The position numbers and the translations under genes are program-made. From Saccharopolyspora elongata (GTDB lineage: Bacteria; Actinomycetota; Actinomycetes; Mycobacteriales; Pseudonocardiaceae): a DNA stretch of 64,000 nt. This document shows, in pieces, positions 1 to 7,159 of this stretch. Positions within the stretch are counted from its first letter, which is position 1; every line of letters starts with the position of its first letter. The stretch covers positions 186,001-250,000 of the forward strand of contig NZ_SMKW01000003.1 of assembly GCF_004348985.1 (NCBI RefSeq), written 5' to 3'. Below the pieces are notes generated by a model that did no database searches, was not told the origin of the DNA, and saw only the letters and a program-made list of their open reading frames with translations.

Positions 1-306
1 ATCGGCGCCTTCTTCTCGGAGCTCTTCCCGACCGAGGTCCGGTACTCGGGCGTCTCGCTGGCCTGCAACCTCGCGTCGGTCCTGGCCGGTTCCCTGGCGC
101 CGATCATCGCGATCGCCCTCCACTCGGCGTTCGGCACCGGCTACGCCATCGCCGCCTACCTGGCGGTGATGGGCGCCATCTCGCTCGGCGCGTCGCTGAT
201 CGCCACCGAAACCCGGTCGGTCGACCTGGCAGAGATCGGCGCGGCCGAGCCGGCGCAGGGAGAACCGGCGGCGCGTTCGCTGAACCTGGCGGAGGAAATC
301 TCATGA
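1..306 (+). CDS. MFS permease of the MHS type, C-terminal part
   Basis: This is the last 101 residues of a major facilitator superfamily transporter cut by the window edge. The opening segment FSELFPTEVRYSG is the typical late-helix signature of the metabolite:H+ symporter (MHS) branch, which imports organic acids including aromatic acids. Two hydrophobic helices follow, then a soluble Ala/Glu-rich tail ending in LNLAEEIS. Its stop codon overlaps the ATG of the next gene (ATGA at 303-306), so it was translationally coupled to the GntR regulator. The substrate is inferred only from the aromatic-oxidation remnants next door. Confidence 0.85.
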   Translation: MGAFFSELFPTEVRYSGVSLACNLASVLAGSLAPIIAIALHSAFGTGYAIAAYLAVMGAISLGASLIATETRSVDLAEIGAAEPAQGEPAARSLNLAEEIS

Positions 307-519
307 GCACGACGAGAACCACCGCGGCCACGGCACCCGAGCTGGCCTACGAGTGGCTCAAGAACACCATCATCACGCTGCCCCGGGACGAGGAGATGTT
401 CCTGACCGAGGCGCAGGTCGCGGAGGCGTCCGGCATCTCGCGCACCCCCGTCCGGGAGGCCCTGCTCCGGTTGCAGGCCGAGGGCTTCATCCGGCGGGTG
501 CCGCGCAAGGGAGCGTTCA
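303..519 (+). pseudogene. GntR-family regulator, N-terminal DNA-binding remnant
   Basis: The first ~72 codons encode a standard GntR winged helix: LAYEWLKNTIITL, then TEAQVAEASGISRTPVREAL and a wing ending RRVPRKGAF. After GAFT the homology stops abruptly and the frame runs on through arginine-rich nonsense to a stop at 1097. The FCD or UTRA effector domain expected after the wing is absent. The sequence beyond about 519 belongs to a different gene (HpaB-type monooxygenase) in another frame, so a deletion joined the two genes. The start codon overlaps the MHS permease stop. It probably once controlled this transport/oxidation locus. Confidence 0.8.
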
Positions 520-954
520 CTCGCCGCCGAGTACACCGCCGCTCCCGACGAAGCCGGGCAGTGGCTGCCGGGCAAGCGCGCGCTCTACGGCTCGATGGGG
601 TTGCAGTCCGAGATCTACCCGCGGGTGCTGGCGATCCTCCGCGACCTCGTCGGCGGCGGCGTGCTGCAGCTGCCGTCGAGCGTCCGCGATCTCACGAGCC
701 CGGTGACCGCCGCCGACATCGAGCACTACGTGCAGTCCCCGGGCGTGGCCTCGGAAGAGCGCGTGAAGCTCTTCAAGCTGGCCTGGGACATCGTCGGATC
801 CGAGTTCGCCGGGCGGCACCAGCAGTACGAGATGTTCTACGCCGGGGCGCCGTTCGTGGTCAAAGGCGTTTACAGCTACCGGAACTACGGCTACGAGCAG
901 GCGCTCGAGGACGTCGAGCAGTTCCTGGGTTCCTACAAGATCGAAGCTGTTTGA
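520..954 (+). pseudogene. HpaB/PvcC-type flavin monooxygenase, C-terminal remnant
   Basis: Read in frame 1 (codons at 1 mod 3), this stretch gives SLAAEYTAAPDEAGQWLPGK, then a segment with ALYGSMGLQSEIYPR and the terminal block RHQQYEMFYAGAPFVVKGVY, ending FLGSYKIEAV. That is the C-terminal region of 4-hydroxyphenylacetate 3-monooxygenase-type (HpaB, FADH2-dependent) enzymes, normally about 480-520 residues; only about 140 remain. No start codon with a ribosome site precedes it: upstream it runs directly into the GntR helix-turn-helix in another frame. The flavin reductase at 1544 is the expected partner of the lost enzyme. The C-terminal coding sequence itself is uninterrupted, which suggests a recent deletion. 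Confidence 0.82.
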
Positions 955-984
955 GGCCCTGTTGGCGAATGTCGTTTTGTTCTT

Positions 985-1156
985 TGTCTTTGAAGCGGCG
1001 CCAGCCGCTTAGCCCACCCAAGCAACCGGCACCGCCGCGGGTTCTCAGACGTCGTCTGGCGAGGACAGCCCGTTTGCCGCGTATTGGACATACGTAAGAA
1101 CGGGATCCCACAGCCAGGCGGCGTCTGAGGTTCCGCCACCCGCATCGCCACGCAAA
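985..1156. repeat. Structured intergenic repeat, copy A
   Basis: A ~172-nt noncoding element whose second copy lies at 55090-55264. It folds as a small hairpin (AAGCGGC 993-999 / GCCGCTT 1004-1010) followed by a long branched-free stem: outer arm 1040-1060 with 1113-1134, middle arm CCCGTT 1069-1074 / AACGGG 1099-1104, apical arm CGTAT 1080-1084 / ATACG 1090-1094 with loop TGGAC. The other copy differs by paired changes in several helices, so the fold is conserved rather than the bases. It fills the gap between the HpaB remnant and the cupin gene. Whether it acts as RNA or is a mobile palindromic element cannot be told from two copies. Confidence 0.75.
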
Positions 1157-1188
1157 ACGAGTCCACCAGCAAGCTTTGAGAGGTCAGC

Positions 1189-1536
1189 ATGGCTAAGCCC
1201 GAGTACGAGTTCTTCCCCGTCAGCGACGTCGACTTCACCGTCTGCCCCGGCGACGACCCGAAGATCACCGAGCGGATCCTCGCCAGGGACCCGGAGTCCG
1301 GCGTGGCCACCCGGATCCTGCGCTACGAGCCCGGCGCCGACTCGACGGCGATGGGCGTGCAGAAGCACGACTTCTGGGAGGAGGTGTACATCCTGGAGGG
1401 CTCGTTCACCGACCTGACGCTCGGCGAGACGTTCTCCGCGGGCCAGTACGCCTGCCGCCCGCCGGGGATGCCGCACGGCCCCTGGCGCACCGACGAGGGC
1501 GTCGTCACCTTCGAAGTCCGCTACTACGACAAGTAG
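1189..1536 (+). CDS. Cupin-domain protein
   Basis: A 115-residue single-domain cupin. The core shows the first cupin motif around KHDFWEEVYILEG and the second around QYACRPPGMPHGPW, with the usual His/Glu residues for a metal or small carboxylate. Proteins of this size act as small dioxygenase-like or sensing/isomerising accessories in aromatic and amino-acid degradation loci. A fair ribosome site (GAGAGG, 1178-1183) precedes the ATG. It is followed after 7 bases by the flavin reductase, so the two are co-transcribed, and it presumably served the same aromatic hydroxylation pathway as the truncated monooxygenase upstream. The specific reaction is not evident. Confidence 0.75.
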   Translation: MAKPEYEFFPVSDVDFTVCPGDDPKITERILARDPESGVATRILRYEPGADSTAMGVQKHDFWEEVYILEGSFTDLTLGETFSAGQYACRPPGMPHGPWRTDEGVVTFEVRYYDK

Positions 1537-1543
1537 GTCCGCC

Positions 1544-2065
1544 ATGTCCCTGCCAGCTTTCCAAGCGGCGAACGCGGTCGACATGCGCACCAGCATGGGC
1601 CGCTTCACCACCGGGGTGGCGATCGTGACCAGCGGGGCCGGGGACCAGGCCTGCGGCATGACGATCAGCTCGCTGACGTCGATCTGCCTGGACCCGGCGA
1701 TCCTGCTGATCTCGCTCACCGAGGGCTCGCGGACCACCGACATGGTCACCGGGACCGGTCGGTTCGCCGTCTCGATCCTCGGGGCCCGCCAGGAGGCCAT
1801 CGCCCGCCGCTTCGCCACCCGCGGTGGCGCGCGGTTCGAGGGAATGAACTGCGAGCACGGCGAGTTCGGGCTGCCGATGATCAAGGACGCCCTGGTGCAG
1901 GCCGAGTGCGACGTGCACAGCGCGCACGACGCCGGCGATCACCGGGTCTTCTACGGGCTCGTGCGGAACCTCCGCTGCCGGGAGGGCGCCGGTCTGGCGT
2001 TCTACTCCGGTCGGTTCGGCGACTTCCACGACTTCGGTCACGAGGAGATGCCCTGGATGTTCTGA
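1544..2065 (+). CDS. Flavin reductase, HpaC-like
   Basis: A 173-residue protein of the flavin reductase-like domain family: MRTSMGRFTTGVAIVTS, GMTISSLTSICLDPAILLIS and the GRFAVSIL and YSGRFGDF segments match HpaC/HsaB-type short-chain NAD(P)H:flavin oxidoreductases. These supply reduced FMN or FAD by diffusion to a two-component monooxygenase. The original partner is probably the HpaB-type enzyme now truncated at 520-954; the surviving group D monooxygenase on the opposite strand (2529-3713) could also use it. Length and motifs look intact. It is the last gene of its operon, followed by a hairpin terminator at 2387. Confidence 0.85.
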   Translation: MSLPAFQAANAVDMRTSMGRFTTGVAIVTSGAGDQACGMTISSLTSICLDPAILLISLTEGSRTTDMVTGTGRFAVSILGARQEAIARRFATRGGARFEGMNCEHGEFGLPMIKDALVQAECDVHSAHDAGDHRVFYGLVRNLRCREGAGLAFYSGRFGDFHDFGHEEMPWMF

Positions 2066-2386
2066 TCCCGGGTCCTCTGCTAGTCCGATCGGGCTACTGC
2101 GCGTGAGAACTACCCGGTCGAGTGACAGGACCGGGCTGTGCTGGGCCAACGCCGTTCGCCGCCGCCGGGCGGGCCTCGGCGGCCACGGCCGGAACGGACC
2201 GGTATCCGGCGCGGTCCGCTGGGCACCGCTCGATCAATTTGAGCAGCTCAGCGCTTTGCGCCGGGGAGCGCGGGCGGCCGCGCACGGCCGCACGCCTGGC
2301 GCGCCGCACGCGCCGCGCGGGCATACCTTAGCCCGGAGTGATCGCGGTCCTCCCCCAATGCAGCCGCGGTGCCGCGATCGCCCGCC

Positions 2387-2437
2387 GGTGGCCTGCTCCT
2401 TCGGCCTCCCCAAATCCCTCCGGAGGAGCAGGCCACC
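2387..2437. terminator. Hairpin between convergent genes; gap 2066-2528
   Basis: Perfect 13-bp arms GGTGGCCTGCTCC (2387-2399) and GGAGCAGGCCACC (2425-2437) enclose a 25-nt loop. It lies between the convergent flavin reductase and monooxygenase genes, where a bidirectional terminator is expected; no U-run follows, as is common in actinobacteria. In the rest of the 463-base gap I see no convincing gene: the open frames there have arginine-rich compositions typical of shadow reading in GC-rich DNA. Confidence 0.55.
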
Positions 2438-2528
2438 GACCACCTTCCCCCGGGCCACCCGGCGATGGTTGCCCGGACAAGTTGAGTCCGCAACCGTTCG
2501 CCGCCCGGGGTCACCCCACCGCTGCGGC

Positions 2529-3713
2529 TCAGGGCTCCAGGGTCAGGAAGTTCCAGCGGGCTCCCGGGGCCAGGCCGCTGAGCGACCTGCCGCAGTTCTG
2601 CAGGACGACGGCCCCGGAGGTGACGTGCTGGGTGCCGGTGCCGAGGTCCCGGTGGAACCGCTGGATCGGGCCACGTCGCAGCGCCGCGGTGCCCGCCCAC
2701 TTGTGGACCGCCTGCCCGACCGCGTGGGCGGACCAGGTCGCGTTGTTCAGCGCCAGCCGGGCCAGGGTTTCCTGTTCGGTGCTGGGCATTTCGCCGCTCG
2801 CCAGGGTCTGCTCGACGTCGGCCCAGACCTGCCTCGCCCACGCCTGGGCGGAACGCAGCCTGCTCTCCGCGGTCGCGTACTCCGCGTGGAACTGCTGGGT
2901 GTCGACCGCGGCGTTCGGGGCACCGGTCTTCTCGGCGGCCAGGGCCTTGAGCTCGTCGAGCAGCCGGCGGCCGACGCCGATCGCCCAGCCGGTGTGCGAG
3001 ATCCCGGACAGGGTGGCCAGGCCGATGCGGTAGACCGCGCCGCCGTGGTGGGCCCGCGTGGTGGCGGGGTCGAAGACGTGCGTCTCGGGCACGAACACGT
3101 CTTCGCAGGTGTAGTCGATGCTCCCGGTGGCGCGCAGGCCCAGCACGTCCCAGTTGTCGATCAGCGTCGCCTGCTCCTTCGGGAAGGTGCAGATCAGCGC
3201 CTGCTCGGTTTCCGCGCACCAGGCCCCGGCGTGGATGTGGCTGGCGAGCGCGATGCCGGAGGCGAACTGCCAGCGGCCGCTGACGCGGAAGCCGCCGTCG
3301 ACCCGCTTCGCGGTGCCGAGTCTGGTGCCCTGCCCTGCTATCAACGCGAACCGGCCGCCCGCGACGTCGGGGAACAGCTCCGCCGCGGCGTCGGGGGCGA
3401 CGTAGGCCGCGGTCGTGCCGGTCACCAGTTGCAGCGCCATGCACGTCCAGGCCACCGAAGCGTCCAGATAGGACAGTTGACTGACCGTTTCCAGTTGCTG
3501 GGTGGGCGAGAACTCGTAGCCGCCGAGTTCTCGCGGAATGCCGGTCTTCAGCACGCCGGAGTCGTGCAGGGCCCGCACGACCTCGTCGGCGAGGCGGCCG
3601 GATTCGTCGCTGCGGTCGGCGTTGTCGGCCAACAGCGGGCCGAGCGCGGCCAGCCGTTGGCGGAGCGGGGTGAACTCGTCGCTGATGTAGAGCTCGGAGG
3701 TTTCGGTGGTCAT
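2529..3713 (-). CDS. Acyl-CoA dehydrogenase-fold flavin monooxygenase (group D)
   Basis: A 394-residue protein with acyl-CoA dehydrogenase architecture: helical N-domain (ADEVVRALHDSGVLKTGIP, RELGGYEF), beta middle domain (GGFRVSGRWQFASGI, DNWDVLGLRATGSID) and a C-terminal four-helix domain. The absence of the usual catalytic Glu context and the ending with RFHRDLGTGTQHV resembles HsaA, DszC and related FMNH2-dependent two-component monooxygenases rather than true dehydrogenases. It would hydroxylate an aromatic or similar small substrate using reduced flavin from a reductase such as that at 1544-2065, which is convergent with it. Start ATG at 3713 with GAGTCACGAGG upstream is plausible. The substrate is unknown. 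Confidence 0.8.
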   Translation of the reverse strand: MTTETSELYISDEFTPLRQRLAALGPLLADNADRSDESGRLADEVVRALHDSGVLKTGIPRELGGYEFSPTQQLETVSQLSYLDASVAWTCMALQLVTGTTAAYVAPDAAAELFPDVAGGRFALIAGQGTRLGTAKRVDGGFRVSGRWQFASGIALASHIHAGAWCAETEQALICTFPKEQATLIDNWDVLGLRATGSIDYTCEDVFVPETHVFDPATTRAHHGGAVYRIGLATLSGISHTGWAIGVGRRLLDELKALAAEKTGAPNAAVDTQQFHAEYATAESRLRSAQAWARQVWADVEQTLASGEMPSTEQETLARLALNNATWSAHAVGQAVHKWAGTAALRRGPIQRFHRDLGTGTQHVTSGAVVLQNCGRSLSGLAPGARWNFLTLEP

Positions 3714-4015
3714 CCTCGTGACTCCTTGCCGAGTGGCCTGCCGTGATCAAGTTCCGGTCCGCAGCCTATGCCGCAGTCCCGGCCTGCGGTGCCGGCTCCG
3801 GCCGCCGTCGTCAATTTGTGACCGCTACCTACATTGCGCTGGTGAATTTCCAACCTTTCCCCGAATGGGTGAGGAAAAACGTGGCGCCGGGCGATATGGT
3901 TTGGACAGGTGCGCACGAAGATGTCGATCGGCAGACTTCCCCGATCTAATTCGGGGACCAAAAAAATGGGGGCGAGGGATCGGGGATTCGCCATGCGCGG
4001 GTCCCCGGTCGCTCG
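3714..4015. other. Intergenic region with one short hairpin
   Basis: This 302-base gap separates divergent genes and so must hold promoters for both, but I cannot place a -35/-10 pair with confidence. It is less GC-rich than its surroundings. A 7-bp hairpin, TCCCCGA (3938-3944) / TCGGGGA (3951-3957), is followed by a run of seven A residues (3961-3967) and lies about 60 bases before the next start codon, a position suited to a leader element. No known riboswitch consensus was recognised. Confidence 0.4.
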
Positions 4016-4258
4016 ATGGCCACGGAGTGGTCTGAAATGGATCTGCTTACGAGGTGCAGCGACCTCCCGTACGAGCAGTTGTGCGAGGAGATCCGGATTG
4101 CCGGGCGGGCGCGCAAGGAGGCATTGGGCCGGGGCGCGATCGCCGACGTAGAGGCGGCGGAGTCGGTGCTGGACTGGTTCCTGGACGAACTGGCCGACCG
4201 GCTCAGACGGGGGGTGCGCCGCGACGAACTGCCGCGGCCCGAGCCGGTTCCGCAGTGA
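4016..4258 (+). CDS. Small hypothetical protein
   Basis: An 80-residue, mostly helical, charged protein with no recognised domain. The segment LPYEQLCEEIRIAGRARKEA followed by VEAAESVLDWFLDELADRL reads as two amphipathic helices. An alternative ATG at 4037 (MDLLTRCSDL) would remove seven residues and may be the true start, since the extra residues are not obviously conserved. It ends four bases before the 3' end of the convergent nitroreductase gene. Codon use (GC-rich third positions) supports a real gene. No function can be assigned. Confidence 0.6.
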   Translation: MATEWSEMDLLTRCSDLPYEQLCEEIRIAGRARKEALGRGAIADVEAAESVLDWFLDELADRLRRGVRRDELPRPEPVPQ

Positions 4259-4261
4259 CGG

Positions 4262-5092
4262 TCAGCGGTGGCCGGAGTTCGGGACCGCGTCGATGAGCAG
4301 TTCGCCGGGGTCCCGGCGCGGCGTCGCCGGAGCCGGCTCGCCGTAGCCGATCAGCAGCCATGCCTGCGGATGGGGCGTGTCGCCGAGCAGCCTGCTCAGG
4401 GCGTCGCGGATGTCCTGGCCTTCCGCGAGCGGCAGCGGCGTGGCGGCCAACCCGCGCGCGGTGGCGGTCAGCCACACCCGCTGCCAGGCCTGCCCGGCTT
4501 CGAGTTCGCTCTTCGCACCGCTGCCCGGTGTGCAGAGCACGGCCAGCAGCGGCGCGGGTTCGGCGTCGGCCTGCAGCCGGCGCAGCAAGCCCGCCAGCTC
4601 GTCGTGCTCGGCGGGCCGGACGAGGTGCAGCCAGGCGCCTTCGGCACGTGCCGCGACCCGCAGGGCGTGCTGGATCGAGGCCGCGACGGCGGTCGGCTGG
4701 AGCGGGCGCCGCTGCGTGCGGCGTTCCGGAATCGCCTCGTACAGAGCGATTTGCTCGGCGTCGGGGCGCTGGTGGCCGCCGCTGCGGATCTCCGCCAGCA
4801 CGGTCGGGGAAGACAGTCGCGGCAGCAGCGTCACGACCGGCAGGACGCCGGCGTGCGCCAGCGCGAGCCGGAGGTTCAGCAGCGCCGCGCCGCAGGCCAG
4901 CCGCAGGTCGTGGTCGCCGGGATCGCCGGTAGGCAGCAGCTGGGAGGGAGCAGCGTGCAGTTCGATGACGTGTGGCAGCACCCGGAACCGCCACGGCTGG
5001 CTGTTGCGCGGCGAGGGGGCGAGGCCGGCCAGCTGGACGACCTGCGCGACCTGGTCCGGTACGAGATCGAAAACAGCGGGAAACCGTCGCAT
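4262..5092 (-). CDS. Acg-type nitroreductase family protein
   Basis: A 276-residue protein with the nitroreductase opening AGLAPSPRNSQPWRF (FMN-binding Ser/Asn), the DPGDHDLRLACGAALLNLRL segment and ERRTQRRPL typical of the Acg/Rv2032 group. These are paired FMN-fold proteins, often in dormancy or stress regulons of actinobacteria, that bind or sequester flavin and may lack real nitroreductase activity. It is about 40-50 residues shorter than mycobacterial Acg (~330). The ATG at 5092 is in the downstream copy of a 19-bp tandem repeat that duplicates ribosome site plus start codon. It is convergent with the small gene at 4016. Confidence 0.8.
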   Translation of the reverse strand: MRRFPAVFDLVPDQVAQVVQLAGLAPSPRNSQPWRFRVLPHVIELHAAPSQLLPTGDPGDHDLRLACGAALLNLRLALAHAGVLPVVTLLPRLSSPTVLAEIRSGGHQRPDAEQIALYEAIPERRTQRRPLQPTAVAASIQHALRVAARAEGAWLHLVRPAEHDELAGLLRRLQADAEPAPLLAVLCTPGSGAKSELEAGQAWQRVWLTATARGLAATPLPLAEGQDIRDALSRLLGDTPHPQAWLLIGYGEPAPATPRRDPGELLIDAVPNSGHR

Positions 5093-5123
5093 GTCGACTC
5101 CTCGGTCGCATGTCGACTCCTCG
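5086..5123 (-). repeat. Tandem 19-bp duplication of ribosome site and start codon
   Basis: On the minus strand CGAGGAGTCGACATGCGAC occurs twice head to tail (5105-5123, then 5086-5104). Each copy carries a GAGGAG ribosome site and an ATG with 5-nt spacing. Only the downstream ATG (5090-5092) is in frame with the nitroreductase; the upstream ATG is offset by 19 bases and opens another frame. The duplication is perfect, so it is either recent or maintained. Confidence 0.85.
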
Positions 5124-5208
5124 ACGGCAACGCTGCCAGAGCCGCCCGGAGACGGGCAGGGTCGAACGACCCACGCGGATCACGAGGATGCCGCGCCGGA
5201 TCCGCGAT

Positions 5209-5514
5209 TCAGCCGGTGTTGCGGGAGTTCAGGCGGGAGCCGGGGGCGGCGAGTTGGCTGCGGGCGGTCACCAGGGCGGTTCGGGCGTCGTCGCGAGATC
5301 CCTGGGCCAGGCGATCGGCGGCGGTGCGGACCGCGTTCGCGGCGTCGGCGGGGATCTCGATGTGCGGGTGCTGGTCGAGGAGACCGACCGCGCGGGCCAG
5401 CTCGCGGTGGGCTCGGTCGGCGGGATTGTGCTGCGCGGTGAGCAGGTCGATCAGTGCTGTGTCCACCGCGTCGCGCAGGGCTGCCTCGGTCGAGGAGTGC
5501 GGTACTGCAGTCAC
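5209..5514 (-). CDS. Small helical hypothetical protein
   Basis: A 101-residue reading frame with a GTG start (MTAVPHSSTEAALRDAVDTA) and a helical, Ala/Asp/Arg-rich sequence including AHRELARAVGLLDQHP and ADAANAVRTAADRLAQGSRD. Regular heptad-like spacing suggests a short helical bundle. Hydrophobic positions are conserved-looking rather than random, which is why it is preferred over the arginine-rich opposite strand. No ribosome site stands out before the GTG. It lies 116 bases upstream of the nitroreductase on the same strand. Function unknown. Confidence 0.5.
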   Translation of the reverse strand: MTAVPHSSTEAALRDAVDTALIDLLTAQHNPADRAHRELARAVGLLDQHPHIEIPADAANAVRTAADRLAQGSRDDARTALVTARSQLAAPGSRLNSRNTG

Positions 5515-5778
5515 GGGGCGGAAGTCTAAGCGCTGCAACGGATGTTCAGCACCCTTCAACATCACCCACATGGGTGGTCCTTGGTCACGGGAGTCGCGGC
5601 ATGAACAGGAGTGTTCCGGATCTTGCCGGGCCGGGGTGTGGTCAGCGGCGCGCGAAAGCGGCAGCATCACCGCGACCTGGAGTGCACCCGTCCGGCGGGA
5701 CTTTCGCCCCTTGAACCCTCCGGAAGCGGTGGTACTCACGGAAATGTGGCCGCATCGAATCGCGCGGGAGAGTCTGCC

Positions 5779-6087
5779 ATGGACGGTGTCGTGAACAATT
5801 CGCTGGATGCGTGGCCGACCGGAGCGTGCGGGCGCCGACTGGTCCAGGTCGCCGACCGGCCGTGGGTGCGCGAAGAGGTGCAAGGATTGCGGGACGCCCG
5901 GTCCCGCAGAACCGCGGTGAACCTGGCGCTGTTGCGCGCCCCGCTCAACGGCGTCGACCTGGACAGCGCCGACCACGCGATGCTGACCTGGCTCGCCGAT
6001 CGCGACGCCGACATCGTGGCCGGCGTGCACAGCCTGCTGGATCGGGCCCGGGCGGCCCCACCGGCCCCCGAAGCCTGTCGCGAGTGA
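5779..6087 (+). CDS. Small hypothetical protein
   Basis: A 102-residue protein beginning MDGVVNNSLDAWPTG with a helical centre (QGLRDARSRRTAVNLALLRA) and a C-terminal segment DADIVAGVHSLLDRARAAPP. The chosen ATG is the only one directly preceded by a purine-rich stretch (GGGAGAG at 5768-5774); longer in-frame extensions upstream have poor composition. It is convergent with the FadR-type regulator. No domain is recognised. The 264 bases between this gene and the previous one hold nothing I can name. Confidence 0.5.
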   Translation: MDGVVNNSLDAWPTGACGRRLVQVADRPWVREEVQGLRDARSRRTAVNLALLRAPLNGVDLDSADHAMLTWLADRDADIVAGVHSLLDRARAAPPAPEACRE

Positions 6088-6098
6088 CCGTTCGCGAG

Positions 6099-6827
6099 CT
6101 AGGACACGGTCGACGCTTCGCTCTCGGCGCGTTCCTCCAAGCGCTGCATGGCGGTCGCGCGGGCTGAGTGCACGTGGTGCAGGGCGGCTTGGCGGGCCGC
6201 TTCGGAATCGCCCGCGAGCAGCGCGTCGAGGATCCGTTGGTGGTCTTCGCGGGCCGCCTCGACCCTGCCGGGCACCATCAGCGTGGTCTGCATGCCCTGG
6301 TGCAGGATCTGCTGCAGGACGCCGAGGGTCTGCTGCAGGAACTTGTTGCCGGCCGCTTCCACGATGGCCAGGTGGAACGCCTCGTCGAGCTGCTGCAGGC
6401 GCTCGAAGTCGCGCGGCACCTGCTCGGTGGCCTCGATCATGCTTTCCAGAACGCTCGAAACCCGTTGCAGCGCCTCGGCATCCTGCCGCTCGGCGGCCCA
6501 CCCCGCGGCGGGGACTTCGAGCACCTCGCGCATCGCGAACAGCTCGCTGATCGAATGCCGTTGCGTGGCCAGGGCCTCGCGGAGTTCCCGGGCGGTCTCG
6601 GGCTCGGCGATGAAGACGCCGCGCCCGTGCACGACCCGAAGCACGCCCCTGGCCTTCAGCGCGCCGATCGCCTCGCGCACCGTCGGCCGGCTCACCCCGA
6701 GCAGCTCGGCGAACTCGCGCTCCGGCGGAAGCCGGTCGCCCGGGCTGTACCGGCCCGATTCGATCGCCTGCGTGATCTGCTGCTCGACCTGGTTGGCGAC
6801 CGACCCCGGTGACAGCCGCTCCCACAT
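6099..6827 (-). CDS. FadR/GntR-family transcriptional regulator
   Basis: A 242-residue regulator. Residues ~8-75 form the GntR winged helix (RLPPEREFAELLGVSRPTVREAIGAL, then GVLRVVHGRGVFI), and the rest is an all-helical FCD domain with metal-ligand-type residues (DEAFHLAIVEAAGN, HHVHSA). FadR-subgroup proteins bind short palindromes and respond to small carboxylic acids. It is transcribed away from the thiolase/P450 operon at 7160 and separated from it by a hydrolase remnant, so it could control either itself or that operon; no matched operator was found. Start ATG follows GGTGGATGGGGC. Confidence 0.88.
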   Translation of the reverse strand: MWERLSPGSVANQVEQQITQAIESGRYSPGDRLPPEREFAELLGVSRPTVREAIGALKARGVLRVVHGRGVFIAEPETARELREALATQRHSISELFAMREVLEVPAAGWAAERQDAEALQRVSSVLESMIEATEQVPRDFERLQQLDEAFHLAIVEAAGNKFLQQTLGVLQQILHQGMQTTLMVPGRVEAAREDHQRILDALLAGDSEAARQAALHHVHSARATAMQRLEERAESEASTVS

Positions 6828-6901
6828 GCCCCATCCACCTCCGCGAGACCATTCCTGGCCACGAGTCTACGTTCGGCGTGTCGTCCGCCCGGTGGACCTG
6901 C

Positions 6902-7073
6902 TCAGGATTCGGCGGTGACGCGGTCGAGCCGGTTCCACATCAGCGCGTTGAACAGCTCGGGCTGGTCGATCTGGAGGTTGTGCCCGGTCACGTCGACCGC
7001 GGCGAACGTCGCCCGCGGGTAATGCGGGAAGCGGGCACCGACGGTCCCGATCTCCACGTCGTAGCCGAAGCGT
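6902..7073 (-). pseudogene. Alpha/beta-hydrolase C-terminal remnant
   Basis: The minus strand reads FGYDVEIGTVGARFPHYPRA, then TFAAVDVTGHNLQIDQPELF and NALMWNRLDRV before a stop at 6902. This is the last segment of an alpha/beta hydrolase, with the catalytic His of the GHNLQIDQPE motif and the final helix. An in-frame TGA just upstream (near 7074) and the lack of any nucleophile region show it is only about 57 codons of a ~280-residue enzyme. It occupies most of the 332-base gap between the FadR-type regulator and the thiolase operon; the rest of the gap should hold the operon promoter. Confidence 0.7.
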
Positions 7074-7159
7074 CACTCGACGGAGTTGAGTAGCCCTACT
7101 CAGGAGCGATGCGTGCTCGGCGTTATACGGTCGCCCGGGTTTAGGGAAGGACCGACTTC

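Noticed and set aside
303..1097. A single 264-residue GntR-like protein
   Set aside because: After the winged helix the frame becomes arginine-rich and another frame of the same DNA encodes a clear HpaB C-terminus, so this is a deletion junction and not one functional protein.
3743..3949. Small gene in the 3.7-4.0 kb gap
   Set aside because: No ribosome site, no recognisable pattern, and it overlaps the promoter region of two divergent genes.
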